Shown here piece after piece: positions 16,585-25,432 of a DNA stretch of 44,084 bases. Position 1 is the stretch's first letter; the number at the start of each line of letters is the position of its first letter. Both the position numbers and the translations under genes were made by a program. The stretch covers positions 1-44,084 of the forward strand of contig CAYNFM010000023.1 of NCBI GenBank assembly GCA_964396415.1, in the 5' to 3' direction. This stretch comes from UBA1306 sp964396415. Its GTDB lineage: Bacteria; Spirochaetota; Spirochaetia; Treponematales; Rectinemataceae. The notes beneath the pieces are model-generated. The model saw only the letters and a program-made list of their open reading frames with translations. It ran no database searches and was not told the DNA's origin.

Positions 16585-17760
16585 CTAAGCCTTCTGCGCG
16601 ACCTGCTCGCCCAGCAGGCCGGATGGGCGGAAGATGATGAAGACTATCAGCACCAGGAAGGCGATGATGTCCTTGTATTCCGAGCCGAAGGCGCCCATCG
16701 TGAAGGTCCCGAGGTAGGCGCCGGCGAAGCTCTCGAGCATGCCGAGGATTATTCCTCCTAGCAGGGCGCCCGTCAGGTTGCCGATGCCGCCGAGGACCGC
16801 CGCCGTGAAGGCCTTTATGCCCGGCATGAAGCCGACGAATGGATCGATTCGCGTGAACTTGAGGGCGTACAGGAGCCCTGCCGCGCCGCCGAGGGCCCCG
16901 CCGAGCAGGAAGGTGAACGAGATGATCGCATTAACGCCGATTCCCATCAGGGCCGCCGTATTGCGGTCCTGGGCGACCGAGCGGATGGCCTTGCCTATCC
17001 TGGTCGCGTTGACGATGAAATTGAGGAGCACGAGCATGAGGACGGCGGCACCGATGACGACGATGGACTTTATCTGGATATCGACCAGCGTCGAGCTTTG
17101 CCCGGTTTGGAAGCTGAAAAGCGGGAGCCGCGCGTCGAAATTGCCGAAGGTCGGTATGACCCGATAGAATTGCCCGGTCGTGAGGCTCTCGACTAGCCTG
17201 ATGACGTCCTGTAGCGCGAAGGAAACGCCGATGGCCGAAATCAGCGGGACGAGCCGAGGCGCATCGCGCAGGGGCCTATAGGCCGTGCGCTCGATCAGCA
17301 TGGCTATGCCGCCCGCCGCCGCCATGGAGATGACGAGGGCCATGGTCAGGTAAAGGTAGGATCCCATGGGCCCGGCGCTCTTGAGGACCCCGAGCTTGTC
17401 CATCGCGATGAGGAACTCGACGCCGGCGAAGGCGCCTATCGCGAAGATTTCCGAATGGGCGAAGTTGATGAACTCGAGGACGCCATAAACCATCGTGTAG
17501 CCAAGGGCTATGGCGGCGTAGACGAAGCCGAGCGTGACCCCGTCGATGAGGACCTGGGGAAGGTTGACTAGCGTATAGGTGACAATATTGACGCCCTGCG
17601 TGCTGATCAGGAGCTTGTCCGCCCCCGAGCCCCTGCTGAGGAGGGCGAGGACGAACATCAGGGCCGAGAAGACGGCTCCGGCGCCGACGACGAAAACCGC
17701 CATCCTGCCCAGGGGCAGTACTATCTCCCGCAGGGTCCGGAAACCCAGGGGTCTGCTCAT
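16585..17760 (-). CDS. livH: Branched-chain amino acid ABC transporter permease LivH
   Basis: A 391-residue permease. The conserved core begins near residue 70 with GVTLGFVYAAIALGYTMVYG and LEFINFAHSEIFAIGAF; the ATPase-contact loop is IRSVAQDRNTAALMGIGVN. The N-terminal extension of about 65 residues contains one additional hydrophobic helix (MAVFVVGAGAVFSALMFVLAL) not present in short LivH proteins. Start at ATG 17760, four bases after GGAGG. It is separated from livJ by 169 bp that hold a long imperfect inverted repeat (17835-17842 with 17902-17909 closing it). Confidence 0.94.
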   Translation of the reverse strand: MSRPLGFRTLREIVLPLGRMAVFVVGAGAVFSALMFVLALLSRGSGADKLLISTQGVNIVTYTLVNLPQVLIDGVTLGFVYAAIALGYTMVYGVLEFINFAHSEIFAIGAFAGVEFLIAMDKLGVLKSAGPMGSYLYLTMALVISMAAAGGIAMLIERTAYRPLRDAPRLVPLISAIGVSFALQDVIRLVESLTTGQFYRVIPTFGNFDARLPLFSFQTGQSSTLVDIQIKSIVVIGAAVLMLVLLNFIVNATRIGKAIRSVAQDRNTAALMGIGVNAIISFTFLLGGALGGAAGLLYALKFTRIDPFVGFMPGIKAFTAAVLGGIGNLTGALLGGIILGMLESFAGAYLGTFTMGAFGSEYKDIIAFLVLIVFIIFRPSGLLGEQVAQKA

Positions 17761-17929
17761 GAAGCCTCCGAAGAACAAGAAAGTAATTTCACGGCGAAGC
17801 CGAGGCCCGGCGAAGCGTCGATCGCGGAAAAGAAGATCACGGAGAAGAGCGGAGGCGAAATGGGAGGGTTCGGTCTTCCCTTATCCCTGCCCCTCTCCCC
17901 GCCGTGATCTCGTTATCGACTTACCGGCC

Positions 17930-19120
17930 TCACTGCGGCGGAGCGATGTCCAAGGTCTGATCTATCTTGTTCGACGACCATTGGGCGGGATCGCCGGACG
18001 TGACCTGGATGATGAAGTACTTGGCCTTCGTCAGGTCGCCCTTGTCGTTGAAGTTGATCGTACCGGTGATGCCCTGGAAGTCCTTGAGGGCCCGCACCGC
18101 GGTCGTGACGGCCGCCCTGGTGGGCATCTTGTTCCCGGCGGCGGCGGTGGCATCCTCGATCGCCTTGAGGACGATGGCCGTGCAGTCATAGGCCTGGGCG
18201 GCGAAGGGCTGGGGCTCGGAGTTGAACTTGGCCTTGAAGTCCGCGATGAATTTGGCGGTGCCGGGATAGACGCTCGCCGGCCCGGAGACCGTCGAATAGT
18301 AGGTGCCGGAACCCTGGAGCAATGCGTCTCCGCCGATCTTGGCGGCATCGGAAGAGTCGAAGCCGTCGTCGGAGAGGAACATTCCCTTGAATCCCTTCTG
18401 GCGCGCCTGCTTGAAGAGCACGGACGATTGATCGAACATGCCGCCGAAGTAGATGGCCTGGGGCTTGGCTGCGAGAATGGGCGTGAGGATGGGATCGAAG
18501 TTGGCCTTTTCCTCGGTGCCCTCGAATCCGACCACCTTTATGCCGAGCTTAGTGGCCTCGCGCTGGAAATACTCCGCGATGCCCTGGCCGTAGGCCGTCT
18601 TGTCGTGGAGGACGTAGGCGCTCTTCATTCCCTGGGAGGATGCGAACTGGGCGCCGACCGCGCCCTGGACGTCGTCGCGGCCGCAGATGCGGTCGACTTC
18701 GGCGTAGCCGCGGTCAGTGACTTTCGGGTTGGTGTTCGCGGGAGAGACATTGACGAGGCCGGCGTTGTGGTACTCTTCCGAGGAAGGGATCTGGACGCCG
18801 GAGTTGTAGTGGCCGACGACCGCGAGCACGCTGGGATCGGCTACGATATTCTTGGCGTTCGCGACGCCCGTGTCGGGGTTGCCCTGGTCGTCGAAGGGGG
18901 CGAGCTGGACCTTGAAGCCGAGCTTGACGAGGGGACCCGAGAGCTGCTCGATGGCGAGCTGGGCGCCGTTCTTGATGTCGGTGCCGACCGCCGACATGCC
19001 TCCCGACAGGGGGCTTTGAGTGGCGATCTTGATAATCTTGGACTGCGAGCCGCCGCACGCTCCCAGGAGCATGCTGAGCGCCGCGACGACGGCCAGGGCG
19101 AAAAGACTTCGCTTTTTCAT
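17930..19120 (-). CDS. livJ: Branched-chain amino acid ABC transporter binding lipoprotein LivJ/LivK
   Basis: A 396-residue type I periplasmic binding protein. The N-terminus is a lipoprotein signal with lipobox LLGAC at about residue 20, followed by a GGSQ linker, so it is anchored in a membrane. The mature domain starts with IKIATQSPLSGGMSAVG and includes VVGHYNSGVQIPSSEEY, the amino-acid-binding motif of this family. The ATG at 19120 is preferred over the GTG at 19126 because GGAGG then sits at 8 nt. It is first in the operon livJ-H-M-G-F. Confidence 0.93.
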   Translation of the reverse strand: MKKRSLFALAVVAALSMLLGACGGSQSKIIKIATQSPLSGGMSAVGTDIKNGAQLAIEQLSGPLVKLGFKVQLAPFDDQGNPDTGVANAKNIVADPSVLAVVGHYNSGVQIPSSEEYHNAGLVNVSPANTNPKVTDRGYAEVDRICGRDDVQGAVGAQFASSQGMKSAYVLHDKTAYGQGIAEYFQREATKLGIKVVGFEGTEEKANFDPILTPILAAKPQAIYFGGMFDQSSVLFKQARQKGFKGMFLSDDGFDSSDAAKIGGDALLQGSGTYYSTVSGPASVYPGTAKFIADFKAKFNSEPQPFAAQAYDCTAIVLKAIEDATAAAGNKMPTRAAVTTAVRALKDFQGITGTINFNDKGDLTKAKYFIIQVTSGDPAQWSSNKIDQTLDIAPPQ

Positions 19121-19232
19121 CTGCACTACCTCCGATTCTTCCTTCTGCGGAATATTGCGACCAAGCCCCGCCCGATGAGCGGGACAGGCGCACCAAGGAA
19201 CACCCCACTCCGATCTATGGGTATGGGGGCGA

Positions 19233-19261
19233 GTCTAAAAGCTGGATCGGATAATCGTCAA
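19233..19261 (-). promoter_or_regulatory. Possible promoter of the liv operon
   Basis: On the minus strand TTGACG and TTAGAC are separated by 17 bp, about 110 nt upstream of livJ. The -10 box is poor, so this is a weak call. Confidence 0.35.
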
Positions 19262-19351
19262 GATGGATAATCGATATTGATCGAAGTTTCGAGTTATTTA
19301 TCGACGGAAACGTAGGTATCGAATCAGGACGTAGTTTCCGGGCCCGACGAC

Positions 19352-20083
19352 CTAAATAAGACCGAGGCCGGCCAAGGCGAGAACGCATGACGCAAGGGCG
19401 GCCGTCTCCGTCTTCAGGATGCGACCGCCTAGGCCCTTAACCGAGAAGCCGGCATGGAGGAAGGCGGCCAATTCGGGCTCGGACCAGCCCCGCTCGCTAC
19501 CGACGGCTAGGGTGATCGGCGACCGGAAGCGGGCGCCGCCCATAGGCTCGGGATCTCCATAGGGATGCAGGAGTATCCGTTCGCCTTGACCCGGGCCCAT
19601 GCCTTTCTCGGCCAAGGTTTCCAGGCAGCGCTCGAGGTCTCTATGGATAGATACTCGAGGGAGGCGGGGGTTCCCCGCTTGCTCGGCCCCCTCCATGAGA
19701 TGTCCGCGAAAATCGCCGTCCCGGAAGAACCTGCTCTGGGCGTAGGAGGGCTCGCCGAGATCGGTGCCGGTGAGGAGAATTTCGGAAACGCCTAAAGTGG
19801 TAAGGTCTCTGAGTATCCTGGCCGCTTGGATCGGCCTGGGAAAACCGAGGATGAGCCGAATCGGAGCGAGAGGAGGCGCATCTCCCAGGGGCTCGAAGCC
19901 GAGGACGATCCCCGTGGAGTCGAGCTCGCGGATGACGGCCTCGCCTAGGGGACCGTCGGCGAGGCCCGCCGCGAGCCTGTCGCCCGGCTGTTTCTTGAGG
20001 ATTTTCTTCACGTGGGACCAGCGCCGGTCCTTCCTCGGCAGCCTCGCGTCGACCTCAAAGGCCTCGAGGAGGAGTATGTTCAA
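19352..20083 (-). CDS. rsmE: 16S rRNA (uracil1498-N3)-methyltransferase RsmE
   Basis: A 243-residue SPOUT-class methyltransferase. The C-terminal trefoil-knot signatures are LAVGSERGWSEPEL and LGGRILKTETAA, typical of RsmE, which methylates N3 of U1498 in 16S rRNA with S-adenosylmethionine. The N-terminal half holds the PUA-like RNA-binding part. The start codon is TTG at 20083, 12 bp after the fabV stop, making it the last gene of the fab operon. Pairing of a ribosome modification enzyme with fatty acid genes is probably only organisational. Confidence 0.93.
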   Translation of the reverse strand: MNILLLEAFEVDARLPRKDRRWSHVKKILKKQPGDRLAAGLADGPLGEAVIRELDSTGIVLGFEPLGDAPPLAPIRLILGFPRPIQAARILRDLTTLGVSEILLTGTDLGEPSYAQSRFFRDGDFRGHLMEGAEQAGNPRLPRVSIHRDLERCLETLAEKGMGPGQGERILLHPYGDPEPMGGARFRSPITLAVGSERGWSEPELAAFLHAGFSVKGLGGRILKTETAALASCVLALAGLGLI

Positions 20084-20095
20084 CGAAGGCCCGTT

Positions 20096-21394
20096 TCAGG
20101 CCTGGCCGCCCGGAACCGATGGGGCATCGTCCCAGGCGCATGGAGCGAAGCTCCCGCCCGCGAAGGGGGCCCCGGCCGCGAGCTTCTTCACCGAAGCCGG
20201 CGAGTTCCGAAGGAGTGTCCCCTGCGACGAGACCTCGGCCGCGTAATCGACGCCCTCCACCTCGAAGCCGTGGGCGCGGAGGAAATCCAGCCTGAATCCC
20301 TCCACGTCGGCGAGCTCCATGAGGTTCTCTCTCGCGATGCGCTGCATCCTGGCCTCGACTTCGGCCTGGACCGCCTGGCCCATCTCGAGCTCGTCGAGCC
20401 GAATCCGGCCCGCCTCGTCGAGAGGGACCGGCGAGCCCGCGTAGAGGCGCTCGCGGTAGAGCCGATCGATTTGAGCGATGCAGTCCTCATGTATGCCTCT
20501 CGCCTTCATTACCTTGAAGAGCACGGACATGTACAGAGGGATGACGGGGATGACCGCGCTCGCGCGAGTGACCAGGGCCTTGTTTATCGAGACGTAGGCA
20601 TGGAGACCCTCGGCATGAGAGGAGAGTCTGGCGGCGGTCGCCTCCAGGTGGGCTTTGGCGGCGCCTATGGTCCCCTCGCGATAGATGGGCCAGGAAAGCC
20701 TGGGCCCGACGTATGAATAGGCGAGGGTAGTCGCTCCGGGGGCGAGGACCCCGGCTTCGGCCAAGGCGCGGATCCACAGCTCCCAGTCCTCTCCGCCCAT
20801 CACCTTGATCGTTCCGGCGACCTCCGCTTCCGTAGCCGGCTGCACTTCCGCGAAGGAAAGCTCCCTCGTGAAGGGATCGACCGTAAGCCCTCTATAGGGG
20901 CCGCCGATCGGCTTGATCACCGAGCGATACATCTCCCCGGACTCCGGATCCGTGCGTACCGGCGAGGCGAGGGAATAGACGACGAGATCGTATTTGAGGC
21001 CGAGATCGCAGGCGGCCTTGATGGCCTGCGCCTTGGTCTCATTGGAGAAGGCATCTCCGTTCAGGGTGATCGACGGCAGGGCCGCCGAGGTGGCCGCGGC
21101 ATCGAAGGCGCAATTGTTGTACCAGCCCGGGGTGCCGGTGGAATTTTCCGAGGGCTCCTTCTCGTAAGAGACTCCGACCGTAGCGGAGCGGAAGCCGAAG
21201 GCGGCCCCGATCCTCGTGGCAAGGCCGTAGCCCGTCGAGCAGCCCACGACGAGGACGGCCTTGGGCCCGACGAGCCTGCCGTAGGAGGCCGAGCGATCCC
21301 TGACGAATTCGATCTGCCTCTCCGTATCCGCGGCGCAGCCCGTCGGATGGGCGTTTATGCAAATGCTGTTTCGAACCATCGGTTTGATGATCAT
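20096..21394 (-). CDS. fabV: Trans-2-enoyl-ACP/CoA reductase FabV
   Basis: A 432-residue NADH-dependent enoyl reductase of the FabV/TER family. The catalytic pair Tyr238-X8-Lys247 (YREGTIGAAK) is intact, and the dinucleotide-binding region reads VLVVGCSTGYGLATR (about residues 47-61). It reduces the enoyl thioester in the last step of fatty acid elongation; related TER enzymes reduce crotonyl-CoA in fermentation. Its place in fabH-fabF-fabZ-fabV favours the biosynthetic role. The C-terminus carries about 30 extra residues rich in Ala, Gly and Pro. ATG follows AAGGAG at 6 nt. Confidence 0.95.
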   Translation of the reverse strand: MIIKPMVRNSICINAHPTGCAADTERQIEFVRDRSASYGRLVGPKAVLVVGCSTGYGLATRIGAAFGFRSATVGVSYEKEPSENSTGTPGWYNNCAFDAAATSAALPSITLNGDAFSNETKAQAIKAACDLGLKYDLVVYSLASPVRTDPESGEMYRSVIKPIGGPYRGLTVDPFTRELSFAEVQPATEAEVAGTIKVMGGEDWELWIRALAEAGVLAPGATTLAYSYVGPRLSWPIYREGTIGAAKAHLEATAARLSSHAEGLHAYVSINKALVTRASAVIPVIPLYMSVLFKVMKARGIHEDCIAQIDRLYRERLYAGSPVPLDEAGRIRLDELEMGQAVQAEVEARMQRIARENLMELADVEGFRLDFLRAHGFEVEGVDYAAEVSSQGTLLRNSPASVKKLAAGAPFAGGSFAPCAWDDAPSVPGGQA

Positions 21395-21404
21395 GCAAGC
21401 TCCT

Positions 21405-21902
21405 TCATTCGGCGCCCACTATGGCGATCCACTCGGCCTCGACGGCGATCTCGCCCCCGACCGATCCCACGCCGCGCTGGTGGACGATGCGCGGCGTGGC
21501 CTTGACGTTCTCGATGACCATGTCGAGGCGCTCTCCCGGTTGGACCGGCCTGCGAAAGCGCGCCTCGCGGATCTTCGCGAAGAGGAAGGTCCCCGCGTTC
21601 CGTATGCCCATCTTTCGGATGCCCACGCCTCCGCACTGGGCCATGGTCTCGACCAATATGACTCCCGGCACTACGGGATGACCCGGGAAATGGCCCTGGA
21701 AGAACCATTCGCTCTCGGGATAGCTGCGCTCGGCCAGGATCCGGCCTTCGACGATCTCGACCTTGTCGACGAAGAGGAAGGGCTCCCTGTGCGGAAGGAA
21801 TTCCTTGATCTCTCGGCGCGGATCCTCCGCGCCGCGCGGATCCTCCGCGCCGATTGACGACGCGGCGTCGCTGGGCGGCGACGCGGCTTCGATCGCGCTC
21901 AC
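21405..21902 (-). CDS. fabZ: 3-hydroxyacyl-ACP dehydratase FabZ
   Basis: A 165-residue hot-dog-fold dehydratase. The catalytic histidine lies in GHFPGHPVVPGVILVETMAQ, with the glutamate in the same helix. It dehydrates 3-hydroxyacyl-ACP to the trans-2-enoyl-ACP that FabV then reduces. Compared with usual FabZ (about 145 residues) the N-terminus has roughly 20 extra residues, part of which is an in-frame duplication GAEDPR-GAEDPR encoded by an 18-bp tandem repeat. Start is GTG, overlapping the fabF stop (GTGA). Confidence 0.93.
   Translation of the reverse strand: MSAIEAASPPSDAASSIGAEDPRGAEDPRREIKEFLPHREPFLFVDKVEIVEGRILAERSYPESEWFFQGHFPGHPVVPGVILVETMAQCGGVGIRKMGIRNAGTFLFAKIREARFRRPVQPGERLDMVIENVKATPRIVHQRGVGSVGGEIAVEAEWIAIVGAE
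21816..21851. repeat. Two perfect 18-bp palindromic tandem repeats inside fabZ
   Basis: The unit 21816-21833 is repeated exactly at 21834-21851. Each unit folds on itself (GCGCGGA-TCC-TCCGCGC). Its length keeps the reading frame and adds six residues per copy. Confidence 0.9.
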
Positions 21903-23176
21903 TTTGCCCGCCTGAAGATGAGTATGCCGTTATGGCCTCCGAAACCGAGCGAGGCCGAGGCGGCGGCCTCCACCTCGAGCTTGCGTCCGACATTCGGTAC
22001 ATAGTCCAGGTCGCAACCGGCCTCGAGGTCGGGATTGTCCAGGTTGATGGTAGGCGGAACGAATCCTTCCTCGATCGCCTTGATGCAGGCGATGGCCTCG
22101 ATCGCGCCCGCTGCGCCGAGCATGTGGCCCGTCATGCTCTTCGTCGAGGAGATGGCGAGGCGCTTGGAATGAGGGCCGAAGGCCTTCTTGACCATGAGAG
22201 TCTCGGTGGGATCGTTCACCTGGGTCGATGTGCCGTGTGCGTTGTAGTAATCGATGTCCTCGGGCGCCAGTCCCGCGTCCTCGAGTGCCAGGGCGATCGC
22301 CCGAGCGCCGCCGGAGCCCTCGGGATCGGGCGAGGTAAGGTGGTAGGCGTCGCAGCTGGCGCCGTAGCCTGCGAGCTCCGCGTAGATCTTCGCGCCGCGC
22401 CCTTTGGCCTTGTCCCAATCCTCGAGGATGAGGGCGGCGGCGCCCTCGCCCATCAGGAATCCGTCGCGGTCCTTGTCGAAGGGCCGGGACGCGAGCTGGG
22501 GCTTGTCGTTGAAGGCCGTGCTCAGTGCCTGGAGCCGGCAGAAGGCGCCGATGGCGAACTCCGTGATCGCGGCCTCGGCTCCGCCCGCCACGACCGCGTC
22601 GCAGCGGCCCGAGCGTATGAGGTCGAGGGCCTGGCCGATGGCGTCGGTCCCCGAGGTGCAGGCCGTCACCGCGGTGTAGGCCGGGCCGAGGAGGCCGAGG
22701 CGCATCGCTATATTCGCGGTGCCTTCGTTGGAGATCATGAGGGGAACGGTCATGGGAAGCATGCGACCCGGCCCGGACTCCAGCATTTTCTTGTGGGACT
22801 CCATCATCACTTCGATTCCGCCGATCCCTATTCCCATGAGAGTGGCGACTCGCTCCGGAGAGTATATATTCCTGGCGGAGGCCCCGTCGGTTATGTAGCC
22901 GTCGCCGAGCCCGGCGTCGCGCCAGGCCTGGACGGAGGCCGCGACGGCGAATTGGGTGAAGTCCGCCATTTTCCTCGCGTCTTTCTTATCCATATATAAT
23001 GAAGGGTCGAAACCCTTGACCTCGGCGGCGATTTTCGCGTCCGTCCTCGACGCGTCGAATCTCGTGATCGGACCCGCGCCCGAACGTCCTTCCTTGAGGG
23101 CGGTCCAGAAGCTTGCCAGGTCGTTCCCGATGGGGCTGATGACGCCCAGGCCGGTTACGGCGACTCTTCGTTTCAT
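21899..23176 (-). CDS. fabF: 3-oxoacyl-ACP synthase II FabF
   Basis: A 425-residue condensing enzyme with the Cys-His-His triad visible in TACTSGTDAIG, NAHGTSTQVND and SMTGHMLGAAG. It extends acyl-ACP with malonyl-ACP. The ATG at 23176 follows AGGAGG at 8 nt; the longer upstream frame lacks support. Second gene of the fab operon, 94 bp after fabH, four-base overlap with fabZ. Confidence 0.96.
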   Translation of the reverse strand: MKRRVAVTGLGVISPIGNDLASFWTALKEGRSGAGPITRFDASRTDAKIAAEVKGFDPSLYMDKKDARKMADFTQFAVAASVQAWRDAGLGDGYITDGASARNIYSPERVATLMGIGIGGIEVMMESHKKMLESGPGRMLPMTVPLMISNEGTANIAMRLGLLGPAYTAVTACTSGTDAIGQALDLIRSGRCDAVVAGGAEAAITEFAIGAFCRLQALSTAFNDKPQLASRPFDKDRDGFLMGEGAAALILEDWDKAKGRGAKIYAELAGYGASCDAYHLTSPDPEGSGGARAIALALEDAGLAPEDIDYYNAHGTSTQVNDPTETLMVKKAFGPHSKRLAISSTKSMTGHMLGAAGAIEAIACIKAIEEGFVPPTINLDNPDLEAGCDLDYVPNVGRKLEVEAAASASLGFGGHNGILIFRRAK

Positions 23177-23270
23177 ATGTACTTCCTCCTGATGGATGCG
23201 CATAGGTAATGTACTGCGGAGCGAGCCGCTTCGTCGCCTGGCCGCTCGGCGAAAAGCCCTCGCCTTTCGG

Positions 23271-24248
23271 CTACCATCTGATCACCGTGGCGCCATAGGT
23301 CAGGCCGGCGCCGAAGCCGATGAGCATGATGAGCTCGCCCTTCTTCAGGAGGCCTTTCTCTTCCATCTCGTAGAGGGCTATCGGGATGCTGGCGGCCGAA
23401 GTATTCGCATACTCCTCCATATTCATGAAGAAGCGGCTTTCGGGAATGCCGAGGCGCTTCGCCGCGGCCTGGACGATGCGGGCATTGGCCTGGTGGGGGA
23501 CGATCCATCGTATCTCGTCGAGGGAATAGACGCTGGCATGGACTATCCGCTCGATCAATACCGTTATCGATTTGACGGCGAAATTATACACGTTCTTCCC
23601 GTTCATGTAGATGATCGGAGTACTCGGAGGAGGAGCCTCGAAGGTCTTCTTCCGTTCCGGCTGGACGAGCACCAAGTCCTTGTTCCCTCCCCCGTCCGCG
23701 CCGAGGATGCTTTTGAGGATTCCGCGCCCTCCCTCCTGTATCCTGGAGAGGACAGCTGCCCCGGCCCCGTCGCCGAAGAGGACGCAGGTCGCGCGGTCTT
23801 TCCAATCGGTCACCCTGGTGAGAGTCTCGGCTCCGATGACCAAGGCGTTGCGTCCCTGGCCGGATTCGAGCAGCCCGGCCGCGGTTTGGAGGGCGTAAAT
23901 GAAGCCCGTGCAACCCGCGACCAGGTCGAAGGCCGCGCAACCATGAGCTCCGAGCTTATCCTGTACGATGCAGGCCGTGGAGGGAAAGCCGAAGTAGTCG
24001 GGGGTCGCGGTCGCGACCAGGATGTAGTCCAGGTCGTGCGGGCCCACCCCCGCTTTTGCCAAGGCCGAGTGGGCCGCGTCGACGGCTATATCGCTCGTCT
24101 GCATGCCGTCGGCCGCGATATGACGCGCGCCGATCCCGGTATGCGATCGGATCCATTCGTCGGTAGTGTCGACCATGGCGGCAAGCTCTTCGTTTGTCAT
24201 TCGTCGTTCGGGGATATGGACGCCCATCGATCGGATCACAACGGACAT
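23271..24248 (-). CDS. fabH: 3-oxoacyl-ACP synthase III FabH
   Basis: A 325-residue KAS III. The catalytic cysteine is Cys113 in AGCTGF, with His in VPHQANARI and Asn in YANTSAASIP. It starts fatty acid synthesis by condensing acetyl-CoA with malonyl-ACP. The ATG follows AAGGAGG. First gene of fabH-fabF-fabZ-fabV-rsmE, divergent from etfB; acpP, fabD and fabG are not in this window. Confidence 0.96.
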   Translation of the reverse strand: MSVVIRSMGVHIPERRMTNEELAAMVDTTDEWIRSHTGIGARHIAADGMQTSDIAVDAAHSALAKAGVGPHDLDYILVATATPDYFGFPSTACIVQDKLGAHGCAAFDLVAGCTGFIYALQTAAGLLESGQGRNALVIGAETLTRVTDWKDRATCVLFGDGAGAAVLSRIQEGGRGILKSILGADGGGNKDLVLVQPERKKTFEAPPPSTPIIYMNGKNVYNFAVKSITVLIERIVHASVYSLDEIRWIVPHQANARIVQAAAKRLGIPESRFFMNMEEYANTSAASIPIALYEMEEKGLLKKGELIMLIGFGAGLTYGATVIRW

Positions 24249-24380
24249 TCCGGCCTCCTTGAGTCGCTGGTCTTCGGTTCGCCTGCGGGCTAGGCAGCCC
24301 GCGGCTGCTGCGCGGGTATCGATTTACGCGCGTCTCATGTTGGTAATTTGACAAATATCGATCAAGTGTCAGTTAACCTT

Positions 24381-24408
24381 AGGATACTGATTTGGCGACA
24401 AAAGTCAA
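24381..24408 (-). promoter_or_regulatory. Promoter of the fab operon
   Basis: On the minus strand TTGACT and TATCCT lie 16 bp apart, pointing at fabH. It overlaps a region full of GACA/TGTC half-sites shared with the divergent etfB promoter. Confidence 0.5.
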
Positions 24409-24442
24409 TACGACAGAAACTGGCAAAATGTCTCGACATATA

Positions 24443-24470
24443 TTGACACTTTCCCGCGGAACGTTAGATA
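24443..24470 (+). promoter_or_regulatory. Promoter of etfB-etfA-acyl-CoA dehydrogenase
   Basis: A consensus TTGACA and TAGATA are separated by 16 bp, about 60 nt upstream of the etfB ATG. Confidence 0.55.
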
Positions 24471-24531
24471 AGTGTGTGTCTTTTAAGAGCCGCCCGCTTT
24501 TGAAGGAACTCTCGCCATTCCCGAGGTCGCG

Positions 24532-25425
24532 ATGCCATACAAGTCCGTCGTCCTGGTAAAGCAAGTACCCGACACCAAGAACATAAGCGGCGAGGCGATG
24601 ACGCCCGAAGGCACGATCAATCGGGCCGCCCTGCCCACCGTCTTCAATCCCGAGGATTTGAACGCCCTCGAAATGGCCCTTCAGGTCCGCGACCGCGAAG
24701 GGGGAGAGGTGACGGTCCTGACGATGGGGCCGCCCTCGGCGGCGGAGATCTTGCGCGAGTCCCTCTTCCGAGGCGTCGACCGCGTGGCGCTCCTGAGCGA
24801 CAAGCGCTTCGCCGGAGCCGACACCCTTGCCACCTCCTATGCCCTGGCCTGCGCCATACGGAAAGTGGGGGACGTGGATCTCGTCTTCGCGGGCCGGCAG
24901 GCCATCGACGGCGACACCGCGCAGGTCGGGCCCCAGACCGCGGAGAAGCTCGGCATCCCCCAGATTACCTACGCCGAGTCCATCGTGAGGCTCGAGGGCC
25001 GATCGATCGTGGCCCAGCGGGCCCTGGACCATGGAACCGAGATGGTAAAGTGCAGTCTGCCATGTCTTCTGACCGTCGTTTCGAGCGCGAACGAGCCGAG
25101 GCCGGCCTCGGTGCGGCGGCGGATCGAGTATAAGCTCGCGGCGACGAGCCTCGAATACAAGGCCTTGCTTGCCACGTGGCCGTCTTTCGGGACCGAGGAG
25201 GCCCTCACCGCCTTCCTTACGGAACGGAATCTGGTGATCCCCGTCTGGTCCGCCGCCCACATCGGCGCCGACGAGAGCAAGCTCGGCTTGGCCGGTTCGC
25301 CGACGCAGGTCTACAAGATCAACTTCGTCGTGCTCGAGGGGACGGAGAGCAAGGAGATTCGGCCCACGGCCGAAGGCATCAAGGCTCTCGTCGATGAACT
25401 GGTCCAAGAATACATCGTAGGATAG
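24532..25425 (+). CDS. etfB: Electron transfer flavoprotein beta subunit
   Basis: A 297-residue EtfB. The N-terminal KQVPDT and the segment GRQAIDGDTAQVGPQTAE (about residues 121-138) are clear. In the known family, DGDTAQVGP is typical of the EtfB group that includes bifurcating clostridial and Megasphaera proteins, whereas the mitochondrial type has a different sequence there. This suggests, but does not prove, NADH-dependent electron bifurcation. It is coupled with etfA (7 bp gap) and an acyl-CoA dehydrogenase. Confidence 0.95.
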   Translation: MPYKSVVLVKQVPDTKNISGEAMTPEGTINRAALPTVFNPEDLNALEMALQVRDREGGEVTVLTMGPPSAAEILRESLFRGVDRVALLSDKRFAGADTLATSYALACAIRKVGDVDLVFAGRQAIDGDTAQVGPQTAEKLGIPQITYAESIVRLEGRSIVAQRALDHGTEMVKCSLPCLLTVVSSANEPRPASVRRRIEYKLAATSLEYKALLATWPSFGTEEALTAFLTERNLVIPVWSAAHIGADESKLGLAGSPTQVYKINFVVLEGTESKEIRPTAEGIKALVDELVQEYIVG

Positions 25426-25432
25426 GCGGAAG

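Noticed and set aside
20096..21394. FabV as a fermentative crotonyl-CoA reductase of the etf/adhE pathway
   Set aside because: It lies inside fabH-fabF-fabZ-fabV, so a fatty acid biosynthesis role is simpler; no butyrate pathway genes such as thl, hbd or crt are in the window.
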